Assembly (NCBI RefSeq): GCF_004341165.1
Contig: NZ_SLZR01000021.1
Coordinates: 1 to 55,179 of the forward strand
DNA from: Reinekea marinisedimentorum
Lineage (GTDB): Bacteria > Pseudomonadota > Gammaproteobacteria > Pseudomonadales > Natronospirillaceae
Direction of reading: 5' to 3'
Length of the DNA stretch: 55,179 nucleotides
The translations under genes were made by a program, and so were the position numbers. How positions within the stretch are numbered: the stretch's first letter is position 1; each line of letters begins with the position of its first letter. The notes below the pieces were generated by a model. That model was given only the letters and a program-made list of their open reading frames with translations, searched no databases and was not told the origin of the DNA. This document shows, in pieces, positions 55,006 to 55,179 of this stretch.

Positions 55006-55179
55006 AGAACAAACTGTTGAACATGCCCGAGCGGAGCTCGGAGGTGCCCCATCCTAAACTCTTTCCTTGAAACTGGATGTCCAAGGGTCTTCACCTTTTA
55101 CGGTGGGTTAATGTTTCAGAGTTAGTCCACCCAGATAGAACATTATCGCGGTTTTGTAGCGTGTCTCACTTCTAAATCC

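Noticed and set aside
55158-55179. Resemblance of GTGTCTCACTTCTAAATCC at the window end to the IS30 end at 427-447
   Set aside because: Only a partial match over fewer than 20 bases, and no transposase frame is visible; not enough to call a second IS30 end.

Overview
The window looks like chromosomal DNA of a Gram-negative gammaproteobacterium, probably marine and polysaccharide-degrading. The evidence is GroES/GroEL with a sigma-32 promoter, MetE/MetR, two lipoprotein carbohydrate-active enzymes with acidic Asp/Ser linkers, a TonB receptor, PsiE, a Fur box and several c-di-GMP proteins. An Oceanospirillales-type genome is my best guess; no marker here fixes the genus. I see no tRNA, rRNA or CRISPR array.

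Layout. 1-0.45 kb: end of an IS30-family element cut by the window edge. 0.7-3.4 kb: hypothetical gene and groESL. 3.5-6.8 kb: Fur-box operon with a PvdQ-type acylase lacking an export signal and a siderophore-binding protein. 6.9-11.7 kb: periplasmic binding protein, LON-domain protein, divergent metE/metR. 11.9-15.8 kb: DUF5060 glycosidase-like lipoprotein facing a 2-keto-3-deoxygluconate kinase. 16-20 kb: aminotransferase, then a GFA-family gene and a FlaR-like kinase bracketed by a decayed copy of the aminotransferase 3' end. 20.7-22.6 kb: GH5 lipoprotein with a 21-nt tandem repeat linker, then a tandem REP array. 23.1-28.3 kb: RraA-like gene divergent from a tightly coupled glutamate mutase operon (GlmS, GlmE, GlmL) ending in an adenylate-forming ligase, with no methylaspartase. 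28.3-28.9 kb: three consecutive inverted-repeat elements of a folded family also present at 3.35 kb.

30.8-37.8 kb holds an ECF sigma/ChrR module (family of the singlet-oxygen response) and its likely target operon: NTF2-like, SDR, FAD oxidoreductase, DUF1365, cyclopropane synthase-type methyltransferase. A second target operon (DUF2878, chalcone isomerase-like, DUF3833) lies at 47.8-49.4 kb. All three transcription units start with the same motif, TGATC(C/T)-N16-CGTA(A/T)(A/T), so the cassette appears split but co-regulated. Between the halves lie a TonB receptor/YfiR/GGDEF-EAL operon, a CopZ-CopA copper operon with a MerR-type promoter, a 262-bp MITE-like element, and a Cys-rich protein/DUF411/cytochrome c operon.

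49.5-54.4 kb: HD-GYP protein, EamA transporter, LysR regulator, double universal stress protein and PsiE. The last 0.8 kb has no convincing gene but contains nine copies of the hexamer TGTCG(C/T) or its complement, six of them paired as palindromes, resembling a transposon end or multi-site operator.
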